Part shown: positions 18,022 to 24,729 of the stretch, in pieces
Numbering within the stretch: the stretch's first letter is position 1
Layout: the number at the start of each line of letters is the position of its first letter
Assembly: GCA_045132035.1 (NCBI GenBank)
Contig: JBGURM010000001.1
Coordinates: 1-52,491 of the forward strand
Direction of reading: 5' to 3'
From: UBA2450 sp045132035
GTDB taxonomy: Bacteria > Bacillota_I > Bacilli_A > RFN20 > CAG-826
Length of the DNA stretch: 52,491 nt
The notes under the pieces: model-generated
Told to the model about the DNA's origin: nothing
The model's input: the letters and a program-made list of their open reading frames with translations, nothing else
The model's database searches: none
Translations under genes and position numbers: made by a program

Positions 18022-18038
18022 TTGATATTCTATATCAA
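18022..18038. repeat. Perfect inverted repeat in the divergent promoter region
   Basis: TTGATAT-TCT-ATATCAA, two perfect 7-bp arms. The left arm is also the -35 of the regulator gene; the right arm gives a TTGATA on the opposite strand. The half-sites resemble Fnr TTGAT/ATCAA, but the spacing of 7 is wider than the Fnr spacing of 4. Confidence 0.65.
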
Positions 18039-18050
18039 GAAATATATAAT
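18022..18050 (+). promoter_or_regulatory. Promoter of the Crp/Fnr-type regulator gene
   Basis: TTGATA (18022-18027), 17-base spacer, perfect TATAAT (18045-18050), giving a start near 18057. The ATG is 22 bases after the -10 and there is no Shine-Dalgarno sequence, so the leader is about 16 bases. Confidence 0.8.
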
Positions 18051-18053
18051 ATA

Positions 18054-18069
18054 TGTGACTTGAATCACG
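18054..18069. promoter_or_regulatory. Crp-like operator over the regulator's transcription start
   Basis: TGTGA-CTTGAA-TCACG matches the Crp consensus TGTGA-N6-TCACA in nine of ten conserved bases. It overlaps the predicted start of the regulator gene, where binding would repress. It lies about 50 bases upstream of the divergent binding-protein gene, where it could activate or repress. Confidence 0.75.
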
Positions 18070-18072
18070 AAT

Positions 18073-18663
18073 ATGGAAAAAACTTTAATAAAATATATAA
18101 AAAAGAATAATAGTGTGAACGTCGAGGAGATTTCGGCCTCAAGGAACAAAACTCTCCATTTTGAAGGTGATGAATGTAAAAAAGTTGGCATAATAATCTC
18201 AGGGAAGGTTAATATTGTTTCTTATTATTCTGGTGGACAAGAAGTCGTCTATAACGAGTTAAGCAAGGGTCAAATGTTTGGAAGTAACTTAATCTATTCG
18301 TCAAATCCATTTTTTAGAGGAGACGTCGTCGCCATTGAAGAATCAGTTATTGGATACGTTTCTAAAAGCGACTTACTAAAAGCGTTATCAAGCGATCAAG
18401 ATTTTCTAGAGCTCTATTTAAAACAGCAATCAGATTTTAGTAAGCAACTCAATTTTAAAATCAAGTTACTGACAATAAGCTCCGCAAAAGACAGAATTAT
18501 CTATTATCTTACATTTAATAGAAATCAAATCTCATATAAGTCAGTTACTAAGCTCGCTAAAGAATTATATTTGACCAGGGAGACACTAAGTCGAACAATG
18601 TATAAAATGGCCAAAGACGGCGAGATCAAAATAGAAAACAAAGTAATTACTCTGAACATGTAA
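18073..18663 (+). CDS. Crp/Fnr-family transcription regulator
   Basis: 196 aa. N-terminal cyclic-nucleotide-binding-like beta barrel (KKVGIIISGKVNIVSYYSGGQEVVYNEL..GQMFG, about 30-100), a dimer helix, then a C-terminal winged helix with VTKLAKELYLTRETLSRTMYKM. The recognition helix has R169, E170 and R174 in the places used by Crp (R180, E181, R185) to read TGTGA, which fits the TGTGA operator at 18054-18069. The barrel lacks the Crp cAMP contacts (no GELG...RS) and has only one cysteine, so neither cAMP binding nor an Fnr iron-sulfur cluster is expected; the ligand is unknown. It probably controls itself and the divergent transporter pair. Confidence 0.87.
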   Translation: MEKTLIKYIKKNNSVNVEEISASRNKTLHFEGDECKKVGIIISGKVNIVSYYSGGQEVVYNELSKGQMFGSNLIYSSNPFFRGDVVAIEESVIGYVSKSDLLKALSSDQDFLELYLKQQSDFSKQLNFKIKLLTISSAKDRIIYYLTFNRNQISYKSVTKLAKELYLTRETLSRTMYKMAKDGEIKIENKVITLNM

Positions 18664-18668
18664 ATAAA

Positions 18669-18689
18669 AATTAGTAGATAATTAGTAGG
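18669..18689 (-). repeat. TACTAA 11-bp-period repeat cluster (site b)
   Basis: On the + strand TTAGTA starts at 18671 and 18682, 11 bases apart (TACTAA on the - strand). It begins only a few bases after the stop codon of the Crp-type regulator. Confidence 0.75.
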
Positions 18690-18706
18690 TGGAAAACTCA
18701 CATAAT

Positions 18707-18730
18707 TGTGGATAAATCAGATGTGGATTT
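18707..18730 (-). promoter_or_regulatory. DnaA box and a near match
   Basis: TGTGGATAA at 18707-18715 is a perfect DnaA box on the - strand (TTATCCACA). TGTGGATTT at 18722-18730 differs in two bases and has the same orientation, 15 bases on. Confidence 0.5.
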
Positions 18731-18734
18731 AAAC

Positions 18735-18766
18735 GATGATAACCGAATGTTATCTATTTTTTATTT
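18735..18766 (+). terminator. Probable terminator of the Crp-type regulator
   Basis: GATAAC (18738-18743) pairs with GTTATC (18749-18754) around CGAAT, followed by TATTTTTTATTT. The stem is short and AT-rich. Confidence 0.5.
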
Positions 18767-18792
18767 GATTAAATCTATTAAAAAGTATTTAA

Positions 18793-18820
18793 AGTTAACA
18801 TAATGGACATTATGCGAAGT
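18793..18820. other. dif: Chromosome dimer resolution site dif (XerC/XerD target)
   Basis: Two 11-bp arms around a 6-bp centre: AGTTAACATAA / TGGACA / TTATGCGAAGT. On the other strand this reads ACTTCGCATAA / TGTCCA / TTATGTTAACT. From memory of known sites, the right arm differs by one base from the Bacillus subtilis XerD arm TTATGTAAACT, and the + strand arms match the E. coli site (TTTAACATAA...TTATGCG) closely. It lies between two facing terminators, at the point where gene strand bias reverses, and 3.8 kb from xerD. All three facts fit the replication terminus. Confidence 0.85.
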
Positions 18821-18832
18821 AATCATTTTAGC

Positions 18833-18860
18833 AAAAAATAAAGGAGAAAGTGGATTCTCC
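18833..18860 (-). terminator. Terminator of nadD-yqeK operon
   Basis: On the - strand GGAGAA-TCCACT-TTCTCC (18860 to 18843) forms a 6-bp stem followed by TTTATTTTTT. Confidence 0.7.
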
Positions 18861-18891
18861 AATATGTTATAAGTTTAGTCACTTCACCATC

Positions 18892-19989
18892 TTACTTCAA
18901 ATAATAACTAAGACATTCTCTGGTGAGTCTATTATTGTAATCTATTCCTTTTTCTTTAAAGTATTCAACGTTAGCCTTTAAAACAGCGACAAATCCATCG
19001 GTTACACTACATAACATAGCATTTATTAGGTCAGTTGAGTCAAATCCACGACCTGGTTCGATCTTATCGGCGGCGTAAACAATCTTAGCAACATCACTCA
19101 TATTAGCCTTTCCAGTAGAGTGATATTTGATTGCGTCCACTATTTCTGGATCAGTAATTTGATACTCTTTTTTTACTTTTTCAGCACCGATTATTTGATG
19201 ATATAAAACTGGTTGGAGGTCGCCAAATTCCTCTTTATATGGAGCGAATTCCACCACTTCTCTTTCCTTGTCTTTATATTTTGCAACATCATGTAATAAG
19301 GCGGCTATTAACGCCTTTTTTGGTGCTTTTATTTTATTAGTTTTTGCAATAATGTAGGCTAATTTTGCCACTCTTTTGCTGTGTTCGTACCTTTTTTGGC
19401 CTATTTCACTACCGATTTTCTTCATGAAGTAAAGGTCGTTGTCGATTATGTAGTCGATAACTGAGTCGAATGTGTCTAGTGACTGGAGTTCTCTAATCTT
19501 GGTGGAACTATAATCATTCACTTCTCCCACTAGTCTATTCATTTTGTAAGTCTTAATGTTCTCTTCGTTTAAATTCTCGTCTAAGCGTCCAAAAAACACT
19601 ATCTTGACGAGTTTAGATAGTTCGAGTGCGTCTTTCCACAAATGGAATTTATCGACTTGATCTTGGCCAATTAATAAATATAGATTGTCGTTAGGATATT
19701 CTTTTTTAAAGTGTCGGACTGTATCAATTGTGTAAGATACATCATCTCCACTTTTATCAATCTCATAAGTTGATATAGAAAATCTATCTTTATATTTACT
19801 TTCGCCTATGGCGAGCTTAATCATATTGATTTTGTGCTCTGGAGAGACAGAATCATTTTTCCATACGGAAATCTTAGCAGGTATAAAAATAACGTCAGCG
19901 GACAGCTGTTCGCTGGCTTTTTCTGCCATATTGATATGTCCGAAATGAATCGGATCAAATCCTCCACCAAAAAGGACTATATTTTTCAT
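18892..19989 (-). CDS. nadD: NadD-YqeK fusion: nicotinate-nucleotide adenylyltransferase plus HD-domain hydrolase
   Basis: 365 aa, two enzymes in one chain. Residues 1-190 are NadD (GGGFDPIHFGHI at 8-19 for nucleotide binding, the ISTYEIDKSGDDVSYTIDTV segment, and the SSTKIRE segment), which makes deamido-NAD from nicotinate mononucleotide and ATP. Residues about 195-365 are a YqeK-like HD phosphohydrolase (RYEHSKRVAKLA, ALLHDVAKYKD, LYHQIIGAE, AIKYHSTG, VYAADKIEPGR); YqeK proteins cleave diadenosine tetraphosphate. In Bacillus these are separate neighbouring genes; fusions are seen in Mollicutes. It overlaps yhbY by 4 bases (ATGA). Downstream rsfS, usual in this cluster, is absent. Confidence 0.93.
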   Translation of the reverse strand: MKNIVLFGGGFDPIHFGHINMAEKASEQLSADVIFIPAKISVWKNDSVSPEHKINMIKLAIGESKYKDRFSISTYEIDKSGDDVSYTIDTVRHFKKEYPNDNLYLLIGQDQVDKFHLWKDALELSKLVKIVFFGRLDENLNEENIKTYKMNRLVGEVNDYSSTKIRELQSLDTFDSVIDYIIDNDLYFMKKIGSEIGQKRYEHSKRVAKLAYIIAKTNKIKAPKKALIAALLHDVAKYKDKEREVVEFAPYKEEFGDLQPVLYHQIIGAEKVKKEYQITDPEIVDAIKYHSTGKANMSDVAKIVYAADKIEPGRGFDSTDLINAMLCSVTDGFVAVLKANVEYFKEKGIDYNNRLTRECLSYYLK

Positions 19990-20276
19990 TTTAGTTTGAT
20001 TTTTGGATTCTCTTTATTCCTGCGGAATAGAACTATAACTCTTCCTACAACAGAAACGACATCCGCATGTAGTTTGCTTGATAAATCAAGCGTTAGTTCC
20101 ATTATTGGAGTAGTCGCACTACTAAGGACATCGATTTTAATTAATTCTCTAGCTTCTAAAGCTTTGTCTAACATCGTAATTAAAGATTCGGTAATTTCAT
20201 TCTTACCGACTTGATATTTTGTTTTATCTTTATCGCTTAAAGCTTTTAGGAGCTTCTTTTGTTCTTTTGTAATCAT
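19986..20276 (-). CDS. yhbY: YhbY/YqeI-family CRM-domain RNA-binding protein
   Basis: 96-residue single CRM domain, a small RNA-binding fold linked to assembly of the large ribosomal subunit. The pattern ITKEQKKLLKALSDKD...YQVGKNEITESLITMLDKALEARELIKIDVL and a VVGRVIVLFRR end are typical, although the usual GKxG loop reads VGKNEI. It starts immediately after the yqeH stop and ends in TGA overlapping the nadD start. The cluster yqeG-yqeH-yhbY-nadD-yqeK keeps Bacillus order without aroE. Confidence 0.88.
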   Translation of the reverse strand: MITKEQKKLLKALSDKDKTKYQVGKNEITESLITMLDKALEARELIKIDVLSSATTPIMELTLDLSSKLHADVVSVVGRVIVLFRRNKENPKIKLK

Positions 20277-21416
20277 TTATCTCACCTTAGAAAGACATTC
20301 TTTAATCGCAACACCTTTTGGTAAAAGGACTCTTAATTTTTGTCCTTTGCCTCTTGTTGAGAACCAGCAAAGTCCTTCAACAGAGATGTCGTGTCTTAAA
20401 TCATCATCTTCTAATTCATATTCAAATAAATCGTAATCTCTAAAAGAGAGGAATCTCTCGCTGACAGGACGGCAGAATTTCTTGCGTCTATTTTCTTCCA
20501 TCATTTGGTCAACTTTACTATTAGCGACCACTTTGACTTCAGTTTTCTCACCCATAAAGATACGGATGGAAGCACGTCTACCGCTTAAAACATATAAGCA
20601 AGCAAGGTTACCAACCATAATCGCACTTCCTTCTCCAATAAATCTTCTTGTCATTACAACTTCTTTTCTTGGAGCAATTTGCTTTAACAAATCTTTTTCC
20701 ACTTTAGAGGCAACTGAGGTTGAGTTACTTAAATCTGGAAGTTGATATAAAAATGAGGAATTAGAAAGTGGAATTTCTAAAACATCAGAATTTGTTCCTG
20801 GATATAATTCAGTTTTGATTTGCCATTTTGTTTTATTAACATAAGTTTTCAAGAACTTGTTAACAAAGGTGGTTTTGCCACTGTTGACTTCACCAATTAA
20901 GTAAATATCGCGATATTTTCTTTGGTTTGCGACTTCTTGAACGATTGGATTGATATCGATGGAGTTATCATCGCTACCAATTAATTTAATTGCAACTGGA
21001 TTAATGCCTTCTTCTGCAAATCTTTCATCAAGATATCTGATAAGCATCTCATCGGTAACACCAGTTTTGAATAAATCTCTTTTTGAGCCAACAACAATAA
21101 CATTGAGTTTCTTTACTTTTTTGACAACATCTGGATTTAATGTTCCATTAAAGGAGAAAAGATCAACCATCCATACGATTAATGAATCGGTTGCAACTGC
21201 GTCATTAAGAATTTTAATGATATCTTTATCAGTTTCATGTTGAAGATCACTTGTATTGAGTTCAAGCATCTTTTCATAGCAGCTATTGCAATATGGAATC
21301 TTTGGAACTCCATTTTCAACGATTGCTTTAGAAATGAAACCAACTTCTTTCTTGCTGTTTGTTTGTAAGATCGCGCCACAATTGTGACATCTTAACACTC
21401 TTTTTGCTGTTGCCAT
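20277..21416 (-). CDS. yqeH: Circularly permuted GTPase YqeH
   Basis: Ribosome-assembly GTPase for the small subunit. Starts with a zinc finger (CHNCG...CNSC, residues 10-43), then the G domain in permuted order: G4-like VVGSKRDLF (about 112-120) comes before the G1 P-loop GEVNSGKTTFVNKF (about 178-190) and the G3 region LPDLSNST. The C-terminal part is the treble-clef-like RNA/protein-binding domain. 379 aa. The start overlaps the yqeG stop (TAATG), so the two are coupled. The G4 motif is SKRD rather than NKxD, a tolerated variant. Confidence 0.94.
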   Translation of the reverse strand: MATAKRVLRCHNCGAILQTNSKKEVGFISKAIVENGVPKIPYCNSCYEKMLELNTSDLQHETDKDIIKILNDAVATDSLIVWMVDLFSFNGTLNPDVVKKVKKLNVIVVGSKRDLFKTGVTDEMLIRYLDERFAEEGINPVAIKLIGSDDNSIDINPIVQEVANQRKYRDIYLIGEVNSGKTTFVNKFLKTYVNKTKWQIKTELYPGTNSDVLEIPLSNSSFLYQLPDLSNSTSVASKVEKDLLKQIAPRKEVVMTRRFIGEGSAIMVGNLACLYVLSGRRASIRIFMGEKTEVKVVANSKVDQMMEENRRKKFCRPVSERFLSFRDYDLFEYELEDDDLRHDISVEGLCWFSTRGKGQKLRVLLPKGVAIKECLSKVR

Positions 21417-21937
21417 TATTTATTCCTCCAATCAATGAGATTGCCTCTTTTTTTATGATGTTTCCTTATTGGACGATCAATTAATCGATTGATATGTGTC
21501 GTCCATTGGTCTTCTTTGACGATTTTTTCTGTTAACACAACGCGTATCTTCGCGCCTTTAGCCGCAAGCACGTCCGTCATCATTTGATCGCCTACAAGCA
21601 TTACATCATCGGGCGTTAGGCCTCTACGCGATATCTCATTTCGTAATCGCTTAGAGAATGGTTTCATCGCGCTACTTAAGAATTCGATTCCAAGTAAATT
21701 CGCATAACCAGAGACTCTTTTAGCTTTGTTATTACTTATGATCACTGGGGTTATTCCGTTATCTTTAAGTTTTTTAACATAGTCGATTGTTCTTTGCTTT
21801 GGTTCACGTGCTTTATAGCTATCTAACGTGTTATCCAAATCCATGAACAAGGTTTTTACGTGGTTTCTTATATAGAATTCAGGTTCAATTTCATAAATTG
21901 ACTGACTATGTGCGAACGGGATAAATCTCTTAAACAT
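21416..21937 (-). CDS. yqeG: YqeG-family HAD phosphatase
   Basis: 173 aa HAD-superfamily IIIA phosphatase. Motif I LFMDLDNTLDSY at about 30-41 carries the nucleophile Asp, motif II is PVIISNNKAKRV near 75, and the Lys and Asp motifs are KPFSKRLRN and MLVGDQMMTDVLAA near 115-125. The family is described as a phosphatidylglycerophosphatase-like HAD protein that travels with yqeH; the substrate here is not proven. A -10 TATATT at 21947-21952 (- strand) lies 9 bases before the ATG with no Shine-Dalgarno sequence, so it probably starts the yqeGH-yhbY-nadD operon with a near-leaderless mRNA. Confidence 0.9.
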   Translation of the reverse strand: MFKRFIPFAHSQSIYEIEPEFYIRNHVKTLFMDLDNTLDSYKAREPKQRTIDYVKKLKDNGITPVIISNNKAKRVSGYANLLGIEFLSSAMKPFSKRLRNEISRRGLTPDDVMLVGDQMMTDVLAAKGAKIRVVLTEKIVKEDQWTTHINRLIDRPIRKHHKKRGNLIDWRNK

Positions 21938-22043
21938 AAAATGTACAATATAATTGTAAACGAAAAAGCTAATATAATGTAGAGTTTTGTGATTTATTTG
22001 ATTTTTTGGTTTCTTAAAAAGAAAAAGTAGCCATTTAGATATA

Positions 22044-22071
22044 TACTAAATAACTACTAATTTTCTACTAT
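22044..22071 (+). repeat. TACTAA 11-bp-period repeat cluster (site d)
   Basis: Copies start at 22044, 22055 and 22066 (TACTAA, TACTAA, TACTAT), exactly 11 apart, in the 163-base gap between parC and yqeG, about 30 bases after the parC stop. Confidence 0.8.
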
Positions 22072-22082
22072 AATTATATGTT

Positions 22083-22099
22083 ATATAACTGTGTTATAT
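22083..22099. repeat. Perfect inverted repeat just after parC
   Basis: ATATAAC-TGT-GTTATAT, 7-bp arms with a 3-base loop. No T-run follows in the parC direction, so at best it is a weak terminator or an mRNA end stabiliser. Confidence 0.45.
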
Positions 22100-22100
22100 C

Positions 22101-22895
22101 TTAATCCAAATCATCGAAGATTGAGATCTGTTCATAACTGCCTGGTTCTTTATCAGATTCTTCAGCTTGATTATCGTTATCTTTTTCCTCTTCAGCTGGT
22201 TCAATTACTTGAGGTTCGACTGGTGAAGATTCCTTTTCGATGATTGGATGAGAGACGTTATGTTTTCCAACATTAACAATCGTTGTATCAAAGACGAAAC
22301 TGATATGTTGTTTCAAAGTCATCCGATCAATATTCTTCTTTGCGTATTGAGCCTCAGTGTTTGTTAAGTCATTTACCTCTAGAGGTAAAATTACGCGGTC
22401 ATTGAGATATAGATTTAAAGTGAATGATTCTCTACTATCTGGTTTCATTGCAAAGATAACACTATGAGGATCGCCTTTGAAGCTTTGTAATATTGTTTGA
22501 ACCTTGCCTAAACGGTTAGTTCTAAAGAATTTCGTGCTATCAGTTACGCGTAGGTGTCCCTTATTAGTAATTAAGACAATCTTACTTCTTTCATCTCTTT
22601 CAAATGCAAGAAGAGCGACAGCTTGATTACTGCCTAATGAGGAGATTGATTTAACTCCACCTGCTTTATTTCCGATGATTGTTAATTCATTCTCGTTATA
22701 GAGAGAACAATTACCGTTATTAGTTATAACTAATAAGTCACTATCTCCACTAATGAGTTTTAAGTCAGCTACTTGGTCATTAGTGAGTAGTTTCATGTAT
22801 TTTGCAGGTCTATTTCTTTTAACGAGTTCGATTTGAGAAAGAGCCATACGTTTGATTTGACCAAATTTAGTTAAAATAGCTAAATATAAGTCATC
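22101..22895 (-). pseudogene. parC: ParC C-terminal domain, cut off from the N-terminal part by an in-frame TGA
   Basis: In the same frame as the upstream parC frame, directly after its TGA (22896-22898). The first residues DDLYLAILTKFGQIKR are the first blade of the GyrA/ParC beta-pinwheel, and further blades follow (LVITNNGNCSLYNENELTI, KIVLITNKGHLRVT, FAMKPDS...). The end is an acidic tail (about the last 45 residues). The first ATG (22847) lies inside the first blade and has no Shine-Dalgarno sequence, so independent translation looks poor. It reads as the missing 265 residues of ParC; the tract would be made only by readthrough, or the TGA is a mutation or sequence error. Confidence 0.8.
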
Positions 22896-24728
22896 TCACA
22901 TCTCGCTAATAGTCATTGCTCTAATGATTTTTTCTCCACTAGCAAGAGTGACAAACTCATTGATATGAGTTCCTTCGTCTTTCCACTTATTATCGGTGAG
23001 ATTATGGACTCCAATACAAGTATAGTTACCTAAATTTGTAAAACAAATTAGGTAATCAGTGGTAAATGCTTGTCCAATTCCCACCATCATATCGCCATCT
23101 TTTAGGCCAGGCATACCACCATTAGAGCTACCATAGCTCCTTAAAGAGCTACGTTTTAAATAGCCGTCATATGTGACAGTAACCATAACTTCTTCTTTAG
23201 CGATTAATTCACGTTTATCAATTTCTTTTGTTTCGCCTTTTTCGATGATTTGAGTTCTTCTATCATCGCCATATTTATTGGCGATCGCTTTTAAATCACG
23301 AACGAGAACACGATTGAGTTTTTCTGGATCTTCAATGATTCCATGTAATGTTTCGATATCATTTTGAAGTTGAGTTTTCTCTTTTTCCAAAATCAATTCA
23401 TCGGTGTGACTTAATTTGTATAAAGGCATGGTAACAATTGCTTCTGCTTGAGCGTCAGTTAGTTCATATCTTTTAATCAAATTGGCCTTAGAATCGGCTT
23501 TATCATTACTTTTTCTAATGATTTCAACGATTTCGTTGATGTTAAGGGCCGCTAAAATTAAGCCTTCAACAATATGGAGTCGATCACTGAACTTTTTGAG
23601 ATCAAATTTGCTTCTACGAGTAATGACATCAACTTGGTGAGCGATATAAGCATCGACAAAATCGAGTAAACTGAGGGTTTTTGGTCTTCCATCCACAATA
23701 GCGACCATATTCGCGGTATAACCAGTTAATAAATTGGTTTTCTTCATTAAATATTGAAGAATGAGGTCCGCTTTTGCGTTCTTTTTGACATCAACAACGA
23801 TTCTAATTCCTTTATAATCAGATTCATCTCTAACTTCAATGATGCCATCAATCGCTTTTGAGTGCCTAATTTTGTCTATTTCATAGACAAGTTGAATTTT
23901 CACCACTTTATAAGGAATTTCTGTGATGATAATTTGATTGATATCCTTTTTTTCAACGATTTCAGTTTTAGCGCTTACTTCAATTCTACCTCTACCTGTT
24001 TGATAGATACTTTCTAGGCCTTGTGACTTATAAATATAGCCTCCGCCAGGAAAATCTGGGCCTTGAACAAATTGCATTAAATCTTCAACTGTTGCGGTCT
24101 TATGACCAATACGATAAATCGTCGCATCAATGACTTCTTTTAAGTTATGAGGTGGGATTTCAGTTGCTAAAGCAACTGCGATACCTTCTGTTCCGTTCAC
24201 TAATAAGTTAGGGAAACGGGATGGTAAAACGATTGGTTCATATTCGGTATCGTCAAAGTTAAGCTGCATATCAACAGTTTGTTTTTCAATATCGACGATG
24301 AGTTCGTTTGATAATTCAGAAAGTCTACTTTCTGTATAACGGTACGCGGCTGGAGAGTCGCCATCGATTGAGCCGTTATTACCTTGGAAGTCAATTAATG
24401 GATATCTAACTTTCCAGTCTTGACTCATTCTTGCTAAAGCTTCATAGATTGAGGTGTCACCATGTGGGTGATAAGTTCCCATGACCGCTCCAACAGTATG
24501 AGCGCACTTTTTGGTTGGTTTATTAAAAGTGTTTCCACTTTTATACATCGAAAAAATGATTCTTCTTTGAACTGGTTTTAATCCGTCTCTAACATCTGGA
24601 ATTGCACGATCTTGAATGACATATTTCGCATAAGTTGCGTATCTATCACTCATTACATCTTCAAGAGGTTCAACGGAAATATTTTCTTGAATAATTTCTT
24701 CTTCGACGTTTTCTTTTTTCTTCGCCAT
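22896..24728 (-). CDS. parC: Topoisomerase IV subunit A, N-terminal part ending at a premature TGA
   Basis: 610 residues: winged-helix and tower domains with RYATYAKYVIQDRAIPDVRDGLKP (split: RYATYAKYVIQD, RAIPDVRDGLKP), HPHGDTSIYEALARMSQDWKVR (HPHGD at 88-91, then TSIYEAL) and the catalytic Tyr131 in AAYRYTESRL. MSQDWKVR and GNNGSIDGD are ParC-type rather than GyrA-type. The quinolone-site serine is Thr92. ParC cuts both DNA strands to unlink daughter chromosomes. The frame ends with ISEM then TGA, just at the junction with the C-terminal pinwheel, which continues in frame. It begins one base after parE and has a Shine-Dalgarno GGAGG. The N-terminal part alone could still cut DNA but would lack the DNA-wrapping domain. 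Confidence 0.92.
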   Translation of the reverse strand: MAKKKENVEEEIIQENISVEPLEDVMSDRYATYAKYVIQDRAIPDVRDGLKPVQRRIIFSMYKSGNTFNKPTKKCAHTVGAVMGTYHPHGDTSIYEALARMSQDWKVRYPLIDFQGNNGSIDGDSPAAYRYTESRLSELSNELIVDIEKQTVDMQLNFDDTEYEPIVLPSRFPNLLVNGTEGIAVALATEIPPHNLKEVIDATIYRIGHKTATVEDLMQFVQGPDFPGGGYIYKSQGLESIYQTGRGRIEVSAKTEIVEKKDINQIIITEIPYKVVKIQLVYEIDKIRHSKAIDGIIEVRDESDYKGIRIVVDVKKNAKADLILQYLMKKTNLLTGYTANMVAIVDGRPKTLSLLDFVDAYIAHQVDVITRRSKFDLKKFSDRLHIVEGLILAALNINEIVEIIRKSNDKADSKANLIKRYELTDAQAEAIVTMPLYKLSHTDELILEKEKTQLQNDIETLHGIIEDPEKLNRVLVRDLKAIANKYGDDRRTQIIEKGETKEIDKRELIAKEEVMVTVTYDGYLKRSSLRSYGSSNGGMPGLKDGDMMVGIGQAFTTDYLICFTNLGNYTCIGVHNLTDNKWKDEGTHINEFVTLASGEKIIRAMTISEM

Positions 24729-24729
24729 A

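Larger units (their letters stand above)
18664..18891. other. Convergent intergenic region holding dif
   Basis: 228 bases between the facing genes of the Crp-type regulator and nadD. In order it holds a TACTAA-type repeat pair, a perfect DnaA box and a near match, the regulator's terminator, the dif-like site, and the nadD terminator. No reading frame of note. Confidence 0.8.

Noticed and set aside
18664..18760. An origin of replication (DnaA boxes next to TTAGTAG repeats resembling DnaA-trios)
   Set aside because: The repeat has an 11-bp period, not 3; similar repeats occur without DnaA boxes; dnaA and dnaN are not nearby; gene directions converge here and a dif-like site is 80 bp away, which indicates the terminus.
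22101..22847. An independent gene starting at the ATG at 22847
   Set aside because: It would begin inside a beta-pinwheel blade, has no ribosome site, and the preceding 16 in-frame codons continue the ParC sequence.
22893..22901. UGA read as tryptophan (Mycoplasma code) to explain the parC break
   Set aside because: Tryptophans in the other proteins are TGG, no other long gene is interrupted by TGA, and dinB, trmK and yhbY end properly at TGA.
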